A stretch of DNA of 64,000 nt from Bradysia coprophila. Lineage: Eukaryota; Arthropoda; Insecta; Diptera; Sciaridae. Position numbers and translations under genes: made by a program. Below the pieces are notes generated by a model that had not been told where the DNA came from, did not search any database, and saw only the letters and a list, made by a program, of their open reading frames with translations. Position 1 is the stretch's first letter; the number at the start of each line of letters is the position of its first letter. The DNA is taken from NCBI RefSeq assembly GCF_014529535.1, contig NW_023504022.1, positions 9,177,028 through 9,241,027 on the forward strand. The letters run 5' to 3'. Below are positions 13,801 to 22,860 of this stretch, piece after piece.

Positions 13801-16800
13801 ATCCATCGTTCACATTTGGAAATAAAACTAATCTAGAAAAACCTAGCGATAATCCTGCTCCATGCGCATACAGCCCGGAAAAATGCAATTTAGAACACAC
13901 TCCTGCGTATTCGTTCGGAATTCGTGACAATAATGAAAAACCAAATGGAGTTCCAGCACCTGGAGCATATTCTCCAGAGAAATTCAGATCAGATAATAAT
14001 CCTTCCTACTCATTCGGAAACAAAACTAATCTTGAAAAACCTAGCGATACACCCGCTCCAGGCGCATACAGCCCAGAAAAATTTAATTCCGATCACACTC
14101 CTGCCTATTCGTTCGGAATTCGTGACAATCATGAAAAACCAAATGGAGTTCCTGCACCCGGAGCATATTCTCCAGAGAAATTCAGATCGGATATCAATCC
14201 TGCGTTCTCATTCGGAAATAAAACAAATCTCGATAAACCAAGCGAGACACCCGCTCCAGGAGCATACAGTCCGGAAAAATGCAGTTTAGAACACACTCCT
14301 GCCTATTCGTTTGGAATTCGTGACAATAATGAAAAACCAAATGGAGTTCCAGCACCCGGAGCATATTCTCCAGAGAAATTCAGATCAGACAACAATCCTG
14401 CGTTCTCATTCGGAAATAAAACAAATCTCGATAAACCAAGCGAGACACCCGCTCCAGGAGCATACAGCCCGGAAAAATGCAATTTAGAACAAACTCCTGC
14501 GTATTCGTTTGGAATTCGTGACAACCATGATAAACCAAATGGAGTTCCCGCACCCGGTGCATATTCTCCAGAGAAGTTCAGATCAGACAACAATCCATCG
14601 TTCACATTTGGAAATAAAACTAATCTAGAAAAACCTAGCGATAATCCTGCTCCATGCGCATACAGCCCGGAAAAATGCAATTTAGAACACACTCCTGCGT
14701 ATTCGTTCGGAATTCGTGACAATAATGAAAAACCAAATGGAGGTCCTGCACCCGGTGCATATTCTCCAGAGAAATTTAGATCAGACAACAATCCATCGTT
14801 TACATTCGGCAATAAAACTAATCTCGAAAAACCTAGCGATAATCCTGCTCCATGCGCATACAGTCCGGAAAAATGCAATTTAGAACACACTCCTGCGTAT
14901 TCGTTCGGAATTCGTGACAATAATGAAAAACCAAATGGAGTTCCTGCACCCGGTGCATATTCTCCAGAGAAATTTAGATCAGACAACAATCCATCGTTTA
15001 CATTCGGCAATAAAACTAATCTCGAAAAACCTAGCGATAATCCTGCTCCATGCGCATACAGTCCGGAAAAATGCAATTTAGAACACACTCCTGCCTATTC
15101 GTTTGGAACTCGTGACAATAATGAAAAACCAAATGGAGTTCCTGCACCCGGTGCTTATTCTCCAGAGAAGTTCAGATCTGACAACAATCCATCGTTCACA
15201 TTTGGAAACAAAACTAGTCTCGAAAAACCTAGCGATAATCCTGCTCCATGTGCATACAGTCCGGAAAAATGCAATTTAGAACACACTCCTGCCTATTCGT
15301 TCGGAATTCGTGACAATAATGAAAAACCAAACGGAGTTCCTGCGCCTGGTGCTTATTCTCCAGAGAAGTTCAGATCAGACAACAATCCATCGTTCACATT
15401 TGGAAATAAAACTAATCTCGAAAAACCAAGCGAGACACCTGCTCCATGCGCATACACTCCGGAAAAATGCAATTTAGAACACACTCCTGCGTATTCGTTC
15501 GGAATTCGTGACAATAATGAAAAACCAAATGGAGTTCCTGCACCCGGTGCATATTCTCCAGAGAAATTTAGATCAGACAACAATCCATCGTTTACATTCG
15601 GCAATAAAACTAATCTCGAAAAACCAAGCGAGACACCCGCTCCAGGAGCATACAGTCCGGAAAAATGCAGTTTAGAACACACTCCTGCCTATTCGTTTGG
15701 AACTCGTGACAATAATGAAAAACCAAATGGAGTTCCAGCACCCGGAGCATATTCTCCAGAGAAGTTTAGATCAGACAACAATCCATCGTTCACATTTGGA
15801 AATAAAACTAGTCTCGAAAAACCTAGCGATAATCCTGCTCCATGTGCATACAGTCCGGAAAAATGCAATTTAGAACACACTCCTGCCTATTCGTTCGGAA
15901 TTCGTGACAATAATGAAAAACCAAACGGAGTTCCTGCGCCTGGTGCTTATTCTCCAGAGAAGTTCAGATCAGACAACAATCCATCGTTCACATTTGGAAA
16001 TAAAACTAATCTCGAAAAACCAAGCGAGACACCTGCTCCATGCGCATACAGCCCGGAAAAATGCAATTTAGAACACACTCCTGCCTATTCCTTCGGAATT
16101 CGTGACAATCATGAAAAACCAAATGGAGTTCCTGCACCCGGAGCATATTCTCCAGAGAAATTCAGATCAGATAACAATCCTGCGTTCTCATTCGGAAATA
16201 AAACAAATCTCGATAAACCAAGCGAGACACCCGCTCCAGGAGCATACAGTCCGGAAAAATGCAGTTTAGAACACACTCCTGCCTATTCGTTTGGAACTCG
16301 TGACAATAATGAAAAACCAAATGGAGTTCCTGCACCCGGTGCATATTCTCCAGAGAAATTCAGATCAGACAACAATCCCGCGTTCTCATTCGGAAATAAA
16401 ACAAATCTCGATAAACCAAGCGAGACACCTGCTCCATGCGCATACAGCCCGGAAAAATATGTTTCAGATACCTCGCCTGCATTTACATTTGGCTGTAAAT
16501 ATGAAGACCACTACCGCAGTATTACTCCAGGTATTCTAAAAGAGTTTACGCTTTTCGACACTTCTATCAATTTTAGATTTTCTTTCAATACTAAACTGAC
16601 TTTCTCTAACTTGAAACTGCATCTTTTAAGAATTGTGTTAACACCCTTTGTGTTGTTCTTTTGCATTTTTTCTGACTTGACTAGCAGGTTTCTTGTTTCG
16701 GGTTAGTGCGGCTATATTCTCTGCCATTCACTGATAAGTGATTACTGTCATAATTGATGTATTTTTCGTTGATTTTTAGCTCCTTCAGCTTATCGAGTTG

Positions 16801-19576
16801 AAGACGTAAACTTAGACCATATGCCATCTTTTACATTTGGGGGAAGACACTCCTTGGAAAAGCCAAATAACAATCCCGGTATGAATACACTGTGCGTGTA
16901 CTAATGGAAATCTCTGTCTTAATTTTACTTGAAATTCTTTTCAGCTCCATGTGCCTATGAACCGGAAAAAGTAAATCTCGATCACACACCTTCTTACACA
17001 TTTGGTGCAAAAACGAATCATACGAAGACAAATGATACTCCGGGTAATTTTTGACTGATTCATTTTTCATTTATTCCTTTTTTTAATGAAAATGTATGCA
17101 GCACCCGGTTCATATATGCCAGAGAAAGTTAATCTAGACCATTCTCCCGCCTTCACATTCGGCCAAAAAATAATTCAAAAGACAATCAATGACACACCAG
17201 GTAAGAACTGATGAGACTATACATTGTACATATACCAAAATGGTTGGATATTTTTGTAAAATCTTTTTTAGCTCCTTGTGCTTATATGCCAGAAAAAGTA
17301 GTTTTAGATCATGTCCCATCGTATGTGTTTCATAAATCGTTCATTCAAACGAGGGGCTACATCAAGTGCGTATAATTTGTGAAAAATAGTTTTGATTTGT
17401 AAACGTTGCCGTTCTTTACGTTTTTTTATTATTTATTTTTCTTTCTCTTCCTATGTTCTTCTAGTGGAAGGCCAATTATTGCATAAATTTTGATTTCTAA
17501 ATAAAAGTCCGCTTTAGTGTTTGTTTTTGGTAAGTCTATAGATGATCGAGTTGGTAACAATAGTATAATCATTAGTCGCTTGTTTGTATCGATTAATTAA
17601 TCAATCTCATCTCATCATCCATTTTTACTAAATTTTATTCTAAAAATCACAAAAATGAAACTTTTATACTTTTACTTAAATCGAATCTTATTGAACTAAC
17701 AAACATTATACTGCAACTAAACATGACACTAACAACAGCTCCGAATGAATACAAAATACCGTCTGTATTGGGATGTAGCAAAGAGGGTAAAATAAAGTCT
17801 GCACCAGCGTTCACAATCATCGGCCGAGCCAAACCATCAAAATCACTGTCAGCCAATTTTCCCGGTACGTATTTATTCCGTCTGCCGCGCACACCACACA
17901 CTCTGACGTGTGATTTTATACAACAATGAGAAAATTGTAGGTCCAGGAATGTACGATGGCAATTTTGAATTACTCATTAAAAAACCACCACAATATTCAA
18001 TGGGTGATCGAGTAGGTAAAAGTAACAGTAAATTTGGTCCGGGACCGGGAGCACACTCACCGGAAAAGGTATACAAGCACTAATAATGATAACACATTAA
18101 TGAAAATAAACTCGCTACATCTTGCACTGCATTTATTTTGGTGTGAGGATATTATGATGTTCCATAATGCTGAATCTAACAAAATGACACTGCCACTAAT
18201 TGCAAACGACTGGTACGGTTAAAATACAAAAATGGGTTAGGACTCAGACAGCCTAAATATCATTCTTACGTACCATTAAAATTGTCCACAGCACATTCAC
18301 TGAAACTTGAATCGAGACTACAGAACCTAGTGGCGGATAAACTAGAAAAATCCTTGCAAATTTGAAAATCGTTTCATCAAAAAACCCTCAAAATCGAAGA
18401 AAATTCTCAGAAAACTAAAACATCCTTGTAAATCCAAAAAAATCCTTACAAATTGATGGGAGTCCTTGACAATCTCGCAAAAACGGTGTAGAAACTCCGC
18501 CTTAAATCACAGAAAGTTCTTAACCTCATAAAACTGTTGAAAATCGTCGAAGGATTTTCTTTTTAAAAATCTTTTGTCAACGATTTTTACAAATATTTAC
18601 CCATCGTACAAATCAAAAATTTATCCACCTCAGCAACACTAAACAGACAATTTCTTTGATTTTCATCAACCATTGATCCATTGCTTTCATGTTTAAATTT
18701 TAAATGTGGACAGTTACTGAATTATAGCAATTGTGTCGTTCACGAAAGTCATTGTAATTTTTAATTTTGGTCTAAATTGTGGAGTAAGTACCAGTGAAGA
18801 AATAGTGTCCGAAAGCCAAGTCTCTTGCTGTAGAGACGTAACTTTTTTTTCAGTACTTCTTTCTTTACGCTCCACCTTCTGGTAAAAAACTTCATTCTGG
18901 TTATATGTACATGAAATTTCATGTCACAGCAGTGAAGTTGGTTCACAAAACTAGAGCGCTGACATTAGCAATTTTACGACGAAATGTAATAAAAATGTAA
19001 TAGAACCAATTATATCTCGACTTATATCAAAATCTATTACGTTCGAACTTAAGTTTCCAAACCGCATTTTTCTGTTAAAAATTCCTATTCGGTTCACCTT
19101 GTGATCATCGTAGGTCGGGGAGTTGCGGGAATCGTTAATAATTTTCACATTGGTCCGTAATTAATGGAGACACCCTCACTCTGTATGTAACCGATGTACA
19201 GAAAGTTTTACGTAAAATCATTCCGAAAAAGAGCCAAACATTAAATTCTTTTGAATTTGTCGTCTTTATAAATGCAAACTTAACACGTTCAAACTATCCA
19301 TATTATCCATTTACTGAACAGAACAATCTGTACAAGTCCAATTTTATTTTATTTTTCAAATGTGGGATTGTACCCATCGTTAATTACGCGCCAATGTGAA
19401 AATTATTAAAGATTCCCGCAACTCCCGGTTGTATTAGGTAAGATTTCGGTTTTAAATTTTCCTTTATATATATTTTTCAGATTAACCTCTCGCACGTTCC
19501 TGCATACAGTTTCGGCATAAAACATTCTCCATATTTGGGCCAATTTCCTCAACTCAATACGATGATGATTCAATGA
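7822..19576 (+). CDS. Giant SHIPPO/STPGR-repeat protein, outer dense fibre 3 (ODF3/CIMAP) family
   Basis: Coding exons: 7822-7933, 9649-9786, 9845-10030, 10594-10692, 11302-11397, 11478-11582, 11701-11793, 11868-11966, 12037-12234, 12301-12399, 12967-16530, 16780-16878, 16945-17043, 17102-17200, 17739-17864, 17941-18068, 19481-19576. They join to 5436 nt, 1811 residues, ending in TGA. The N-terminus shows the hallmarks SPGPALVDLP, AFSFGKRH and GPGPAEYDVSGLGSKG. Then come about 48 repeats of some 33 residues of the form APGAYSPEK...PAYSFG. The family consists of filament- or microtubule-associated proteins of sperm tails and axonemes; that role here is inferred. All introns are phase 1 except the last (phase 0), and most exons of 93-105 bp encode one repeat, so exon duplication keeps the frame. 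The start ATG is the only one before the conserved N-terminal motif. A shorter 3' end is annotated separately. No transcript evidence. Confidence 0.88.
8898..9220. mobile_element. MITE-like inverted-repeat element in intron 1, family 1 copy B
   Basis: The left arm has GAAGTCACTGAAATTGTGTC and TTCAGCTGTTTTTCAGCTGG. The right arm has the inverted equivalents (CAGTTGAAAAACAGTTGAAA ... TTTCAAAGTCACCAACTGCA). Internal direct copies of the TTTTTCAGCTG motif are seen at 8935-8950 and 9030-9045. It is related to copies at 2671-2850 and 60009-60221. It lies wholly inside intron 1 of the ODF3-like gene. The small ORFs across it on both strands are chance frames. Confidence 0.6.
10993..11257. mobile_element. 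Candidate MITE in an ODF3-like intron
   Basis: The left end TAGTTACACGGAA followed by GGAAAATATCGATGT is matched in inverse orientation by ACATCGGTATTTTCCGTGTA near 11229-11248. A second inner inverted pair (TACATCTTGTACGT and ACGTGCAAGATGTA) lies between. The intron otherwise holds no exon. Boundaries and class are uncertain. Confidence 0.4.
12400..12966. other. Intron before the giant repeat exon
   Basis: Intron of 567 bp with donor GTAACT at 12400 and acceptor AATCAG at 12966. No embedded gene or clear repeat. Confidence 0.7.
12967..16530 (+). repeat. Exon 11: 18 perfect-length 198-bp dimers (36 protein repeats)
   Basis: The exon opens after an AG at 12965-12966 and closes before GT at 16531. 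It is 3564 bp, exactly 18 x 198. Dimer starts fall at 12967, 13165, 13363 and so on every 198 bp to 16333, with no insertion or deletion. Each dimer encodes one A-type unit (APGAYSPEKFRSD...) and one B-type unit (APGAYSPEKC...PAYSFGIRDN), 33 residues each. In nine dimers (5, 9-13, 15, 16, 18) the B unit reads APCAY instead of APGAY. The frame has no ATG and no stop, so an ATG-based search misses it. Nearly identical blocks 198, 594 and 792 bp apart indicate recent unequal exchange or gene conversion. Confidence 0.93.
17272..17486 (+). CDS. Alternative terminal exons of the ODF3-like gene (short isoform)
   Basis: Exon 17272-17365 enters in phase 1 after exon 17102-17200, starts with the usual APCAYMPEKV repeat, and ends in phase 2 before GTGCGT. 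It splices to 17465-17486, which adds NGRPIIA and a TAA stop at 17484-17486. AATAAA follows at 17500-17505, then a GT-rich stretch. The phase-2 end cannot join the downstream exon at 17739 (phase 1), so it is a true alternative end and not a cassette exon. The long form skips it (17200 to 17739). The short protein would be about 1732 residues and lack the last three exons. Supported by splice signals and phase only. Confidence 0.65.
17500..17505 (+). terminator. Poly(A) signal AATAAA, short isoform
   Basis: AATAAA 14 bp after the TAA of the alternative terminal exon, followed by TTTAGTGTTTGTTTTTGG, a typical GT-rich downstream element. Confidence 0.6.
19117..19428. mobile_element. MITE with about 46-bp inverted ends in the last ODF3-like intron
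   Basis: The left end GGGAGTTGCGGGAATCGTTA and onward through CATTGGTCCGTAATTA is repeated in inverse orientation at the right end (TAATTACGCGCCAATG ... GATTCCCGCAACTCCC), about 46 bp each with few mismatches. The interior is about 220 bp without coding capacity. It lies between exons 17941-18068 and 19481-19576. A target duplication could not be fixed. Confidence 0.75.
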
Positions 19577-19647
19577 ATTGGTCAATGTGGTATTGTTATA
19601 AAAAACGCTTTGAACTATAAAATAACGCCTGTTATATACGAAATTCT

Positions 19648-19658
19648 AATAAAATAAA
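19648..19658 (+). terminator. Poly(A) signals, long ODF3-like isoform
   Basis: Two overlapping AATAAA signals (19648-19653 and 19653-19658) about 70 bp after the TGA at 19574-19576. Confidence 0.65.
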
Positions 19659-19741
19659 GAGAAACAAAAGAAATTATTTTTGTGTTTGAAATTATCGTAA
19701 ATGATCTATCAATAATGGAATAAATAAGCTATAAATGGAAC

Positions 19742-19903
19742 CAACGCACTTCAAGCAAAAGTGCTTCGAGTGACAGCTGCCAAATAGAGTACTATTTTGT
19801 ATGAAAAATGTTTACAGATTTTTTTACAGTGCAAAAATTTGTTCGGTACACTGTCCCGCGTCACTACTCTATTTATAGTACCACTCATGCTTGAAGTGCG
19901 TTG
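19742..19903 (+). mobile_element. 162-bp MITE with 7-bp target duplication, copy 1
   Basis: The ends are CAACGCACTTCAAGC and GCTTGAAGTGCGTTG. The flanking 7 bp ATGGAAC is repeated exactly on both sides (19735-19741 and 19904-19910). The second copy at 24580-24740 is in the opposite orientation and has its own 7-bp duplication. There is no coding capacity; it must be moved by a transposase elsewhere. A 7-bp duplication does not fit Tc1/mariner (2 bp), PIF/Harbinger (3 bp) or standard hAT (8 bp). Confidence 0.9.
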
Positions 19904-19910
19904 ATGGAAC

Positions 19911-20684
19911 TCGTCAATTTTAGATAGAGTTAATCGAACGCTAATATTCGGCCATGCATGTAAATCCGGCCATATATTGTTTAAACAACACGAAATAATG
20001 ACCGGATTTAGATGCATGACCGAATACTGGTGCCTTAACTCTACACAATAGATAAGAAAGAAACGATCCAATAATTGACCGATCGCGTCGTTGATATCTA
20101 CGATACTTCCTAATTACCTGAAAACTAGTCACAGTGGAAGTGTGACGCAAGTACTTTCATCTACATACAAAAGAAGATATCGGTGGAAGTGACCTAGACG
20201 CATTTCTAATTTGACGCCACGATATATTCGGATAATGTAATTCAATAGATGTGTCGTATCTCGACGTAAGAGTGTTGAAAGTAATGTCAATTCCATCTCC
20301 ATCAACTAAATTTCAAAGTTTCAACTGTCACAAGTTTTGACAGCAAAATGGAAGTCTTTTTCGCACTAGTTCGACAAAGGATTTTCTTACATTTTTCGCA
20401 CTAGTGCGTGAAAACGCTTTTTGCGAAATCCTAATTTCGACGCTTTGGACGAGACATCGTAATATTAAAAATCATGGCTGACACTTGTGTCGGAAATACA
20501 AGTAGTCACGTATCCGTGACAATATCCTAGACTGTAGGTACACATGAATGGTGAAACTCTTTATTTTCCATCGATTCGTGATTGCTTCATTATTTAAAAG
20601 AAACAAATTCGTTTCACGAAAAGATAATGAATTCTTGATTGGAAATCGGTTCACGACATCAAACAATCAAGCTACCCTTTTAGA
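19911..20684. other. Intergenic region upstream of the first ML-like gene
   Basis: No gene seen. A local inverted pair (CGGCCATGCATGTAAATCCGG near 19950 and CCGGATTTAGATGCATGACC near 20001) forms a hairpin of about 70 bp. The region ends at the TATA box of the next gene. Confidence 0.4.
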
Positions 20685-20716
20685 TATAAAAGCCGGATTT
20701 GGACGTAGCTTTCAGT
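20685..20716 (+). promoter_or_regulatory. Core promoter of the first ML-like gene
   Basis: TATAAA at 20685-20690 and an initiator-type TCAGT at 20712-20716. The spacing from the first T of TATA to the initiator A is 29 bp, the classical distance. This gives a 5' leader of about 46 nt before the ATG at 20760. Confidence 0.7.
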
Positions 20717-20759
20717 AATTACAAGTCCAACCGTTAAAAGTTGATTTATTTCTAATAAA

Positions 20760-21779
20760 ATGCAGTTCCTAGGATTCGCTGTGTTAATTTGCCTATTTCA
20801 AATATTTCACTATTCATTTGCCTGTGTAAGTTTTCAGTTTTGTTAAAATATTTGCGTTACAACAGTCTTTGTAAGTCTATGCAAATCTTGGAAAAAAAAG
20901 AATTTTCCGCAAATAGTTTTCCCCTCTAAATTCGAACAACACATGTGTACAACATGAAAATTGTGCTATTTTGATCGGAATGTTTAACAAAAATCAAGAA
21001 AATTCTTAGAACGGATACGATGTTAAACTGGACAGTTTTGAAAATGGTCCCAATAATCCAACACTGGTCGTACAACCCAATCCAACTTTCAAATTGGATA
21101 AAAATTGCCGATTGTACCTAAATGGAACCTTGGAACTATTAAAACCAGTAACAAGTGCAGAGGTATAATTTTCTACATTTTCGTCCGGCTAAAATCGTCT
21201 CTAATCGGTTTTAATTTTAGCTAAACCTCAAAGCGAAAAAGAACGGAATATTGACTGTATTGGACGTCAATAATATCAATTTATGTGAACTTCTATCCAC
21301 TTCAAGTTATCCATATGAATGCCCGCTTACCAAGGTACCTGTTTATTATAATGCTCTCATTCAAAGCAGCTCTACCTTTTGTTTCCATTTCCACAATCGT
21401 TTGGTCTTTCCGTAGACTCGTCTTGAGCAAGGAAAAGTTGGTTTCTTTGAGGTGGATGAATGAATTAAGATAGATGATAGACATGGAAATGGAAATGAAA
21501 GCGCGAGCTGCTTTGACTTGGTACAAAATGACTAATGTTTCTATAACAAAATAGAAAAAATATTCCGATAACTTCAGTAGTGGACTCGATTTATCATCGT
21601 ACCAAAAATATCTGGCGAAACTCATTGGAAAGATAACTATCGACGCTACAATAGTCACTAATAAGAAAGTAAGTTCATGCAGACAAGAAGAGTCTTTCGT
21701 AAAATTTTGATTTTGAATCATTTCATTTCAGGAGATCAATACGTTCTGCGTCAAAGTGGAGATAACTCGAAGGATTTAG
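20760..21779 (+). CDS. Small secreted protein resembling the ML (MD-2-related lipid-recognition) superfamily, paralogue 1
   Basis: Exons 20760-20825, 21010-21162, 21221-21334, 21555-21668, 21732-21779, all phase 0; 495 nt, 164 residues. Residues 1-21 form a signal peptide (MQFLGFAVLICLFQIF...). The mature part has spaced cysteines, an ECPLTK motif and a C-terminal TFCVKVEITRR. This CP-x-x-K pattern with a late cysteine and alternating beta-strands resembles ML-type lipid-binding domains; that assignment is tentative. Exon 4 (KKYSDNF...KYLAKLIGKITID) is easy to miss, because a 139-codon antisense ORF covers it. It is needed to match the paralogue at 25977-26730, which has the same five-exon layout and an exon 2 of identical length (153 bp). 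AATAAA is at 21819-21824. Function unknown; possibly an extracellular lipid or sterol binder. Confidence 0.78.
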
Positions 21780-21818
21780 GAAGCAATAATGAGTTCCTTG
21801 TAAATTTCCGTTTAATGT

Positions 21819-21824
21819 AATAAA
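21819..21824 (+). terminator. Poly(A) signal of ML-like paralogue 1
   Basis: AATAAA 40 bp after the TAG stop at 21777-21779. Confidence 0.6.
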
Positions 21825-22860
21825 ACGATGACCAGTTTTAAAAGACTTTTTACTGAAACAGTAGATGACTTCTCGAAATCAATGACAGGGCTTTAAGTTC
21901 TGAATAATGAAGCTCAGTCTGACAAAGAGTGCAATATTTAATCAACTAAATATTATGTTGAGGCTAATGATAACACGAAACGACCAAGGGAGATAATATG
22001 GGCGGTCATTACATTTAAATATTTGCGTTTCCAAGTTGTAAAGGATTTCGATCAATTCTCTCCTGTTTTCTCTACCGATTTCTTTCCTATTTCGTCCAGC
22101 AATTTTGTTCCCTCGTCTCCTCAGGTACCAACAGTCTCAATGTATATCGGTACAAAGCAAGATCGATCTCCGAACGAAGAATATTACGTAGTTTTCACAC
22201 ACTCTCTACATTTCGCTGCCCCACCTGTCCGTTTGCTAATAGCTTTCATATATGTTTTGCAGACTGTGCCGCCACAAGTTATATCCCAAACCAACGGCTT
22301 CCCACGCTTCCAATAATTGTTAAACCGTCCGGTTCGAATTGTTAATCAAACCGTCCGGCCTTTTGCCAGTGCCCATTTATTCTTTAATTTCTTGCCATAA
22401 AGTAGTTGCCTCTGCGATCGATGAATTTGATGAGTTACTAACGAATTGAGGAAGTATCCGCAATTCATTGCATTCTCGATAGAACATTCGTTCGCTCGTC
22501 AGTTTTCCTTGAAACTTGTGCTATGTAAAGTTATTGTTCTACTCAACATGTGTATTAAGTACTACTCGACATGTGTACTTTCTCAGCCAGTTTATTGACC
22601 CAAGCAACAACTATCTAATCATTCGAAATTTACGAGCTTTTGACCAAGATAAACTGTCTACATCGTGTTAATGCTGATGCTAATTATCAATTCTTTGTTT
22701 CAATTCATAATTGAAGCAATAAAGGTTTATTTTAAACGTACGCCATAAATACAGTCGGTGCACGGGTACACTAAATAATTTAAGTTACAAAAGCTTGTCG
22801 ATTCCGTAGAAACGTTCTCAGTTTTTAGTGAGTGGTAGCGCGAGACACAAGTGTACTACA
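21825..22860. other. Intergenic region upstream of the MINPP-like gene
   Basis: No gene seen. A 97-codon frame at 22023-22316 has no recognisable domain or splice context. The proximal promoter of the next gene must lie near its 3' end (a CTCAGTTTTT initiator-like string near 22818), without an obvious TATA box. Confidence 0.4.

Noticed and set aside
12922-14289. Plus-strand reading frames of 257 and 121 codons across the repeat array
   Set aside because: They are out of frame with the SHIPPO coding frame, which is open from 12967 to 16530 and matches the flanking exons in phase and motif.
14303-15880. Antisense frames of up to 261 codons reading LHFSGLYAHGAG and similar
   Set aside because: Antisense shadows of the 198-bp repeat; a period divisible by three keeps any stop-free frame open in every copy.
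21302-21721. Minus-strand chemoreceptor-like membrane frame
   Set aside because: The plus strand carries a phase-correct exon conserved with the paralogue; the hydrophobic antisense translation is a by-product.
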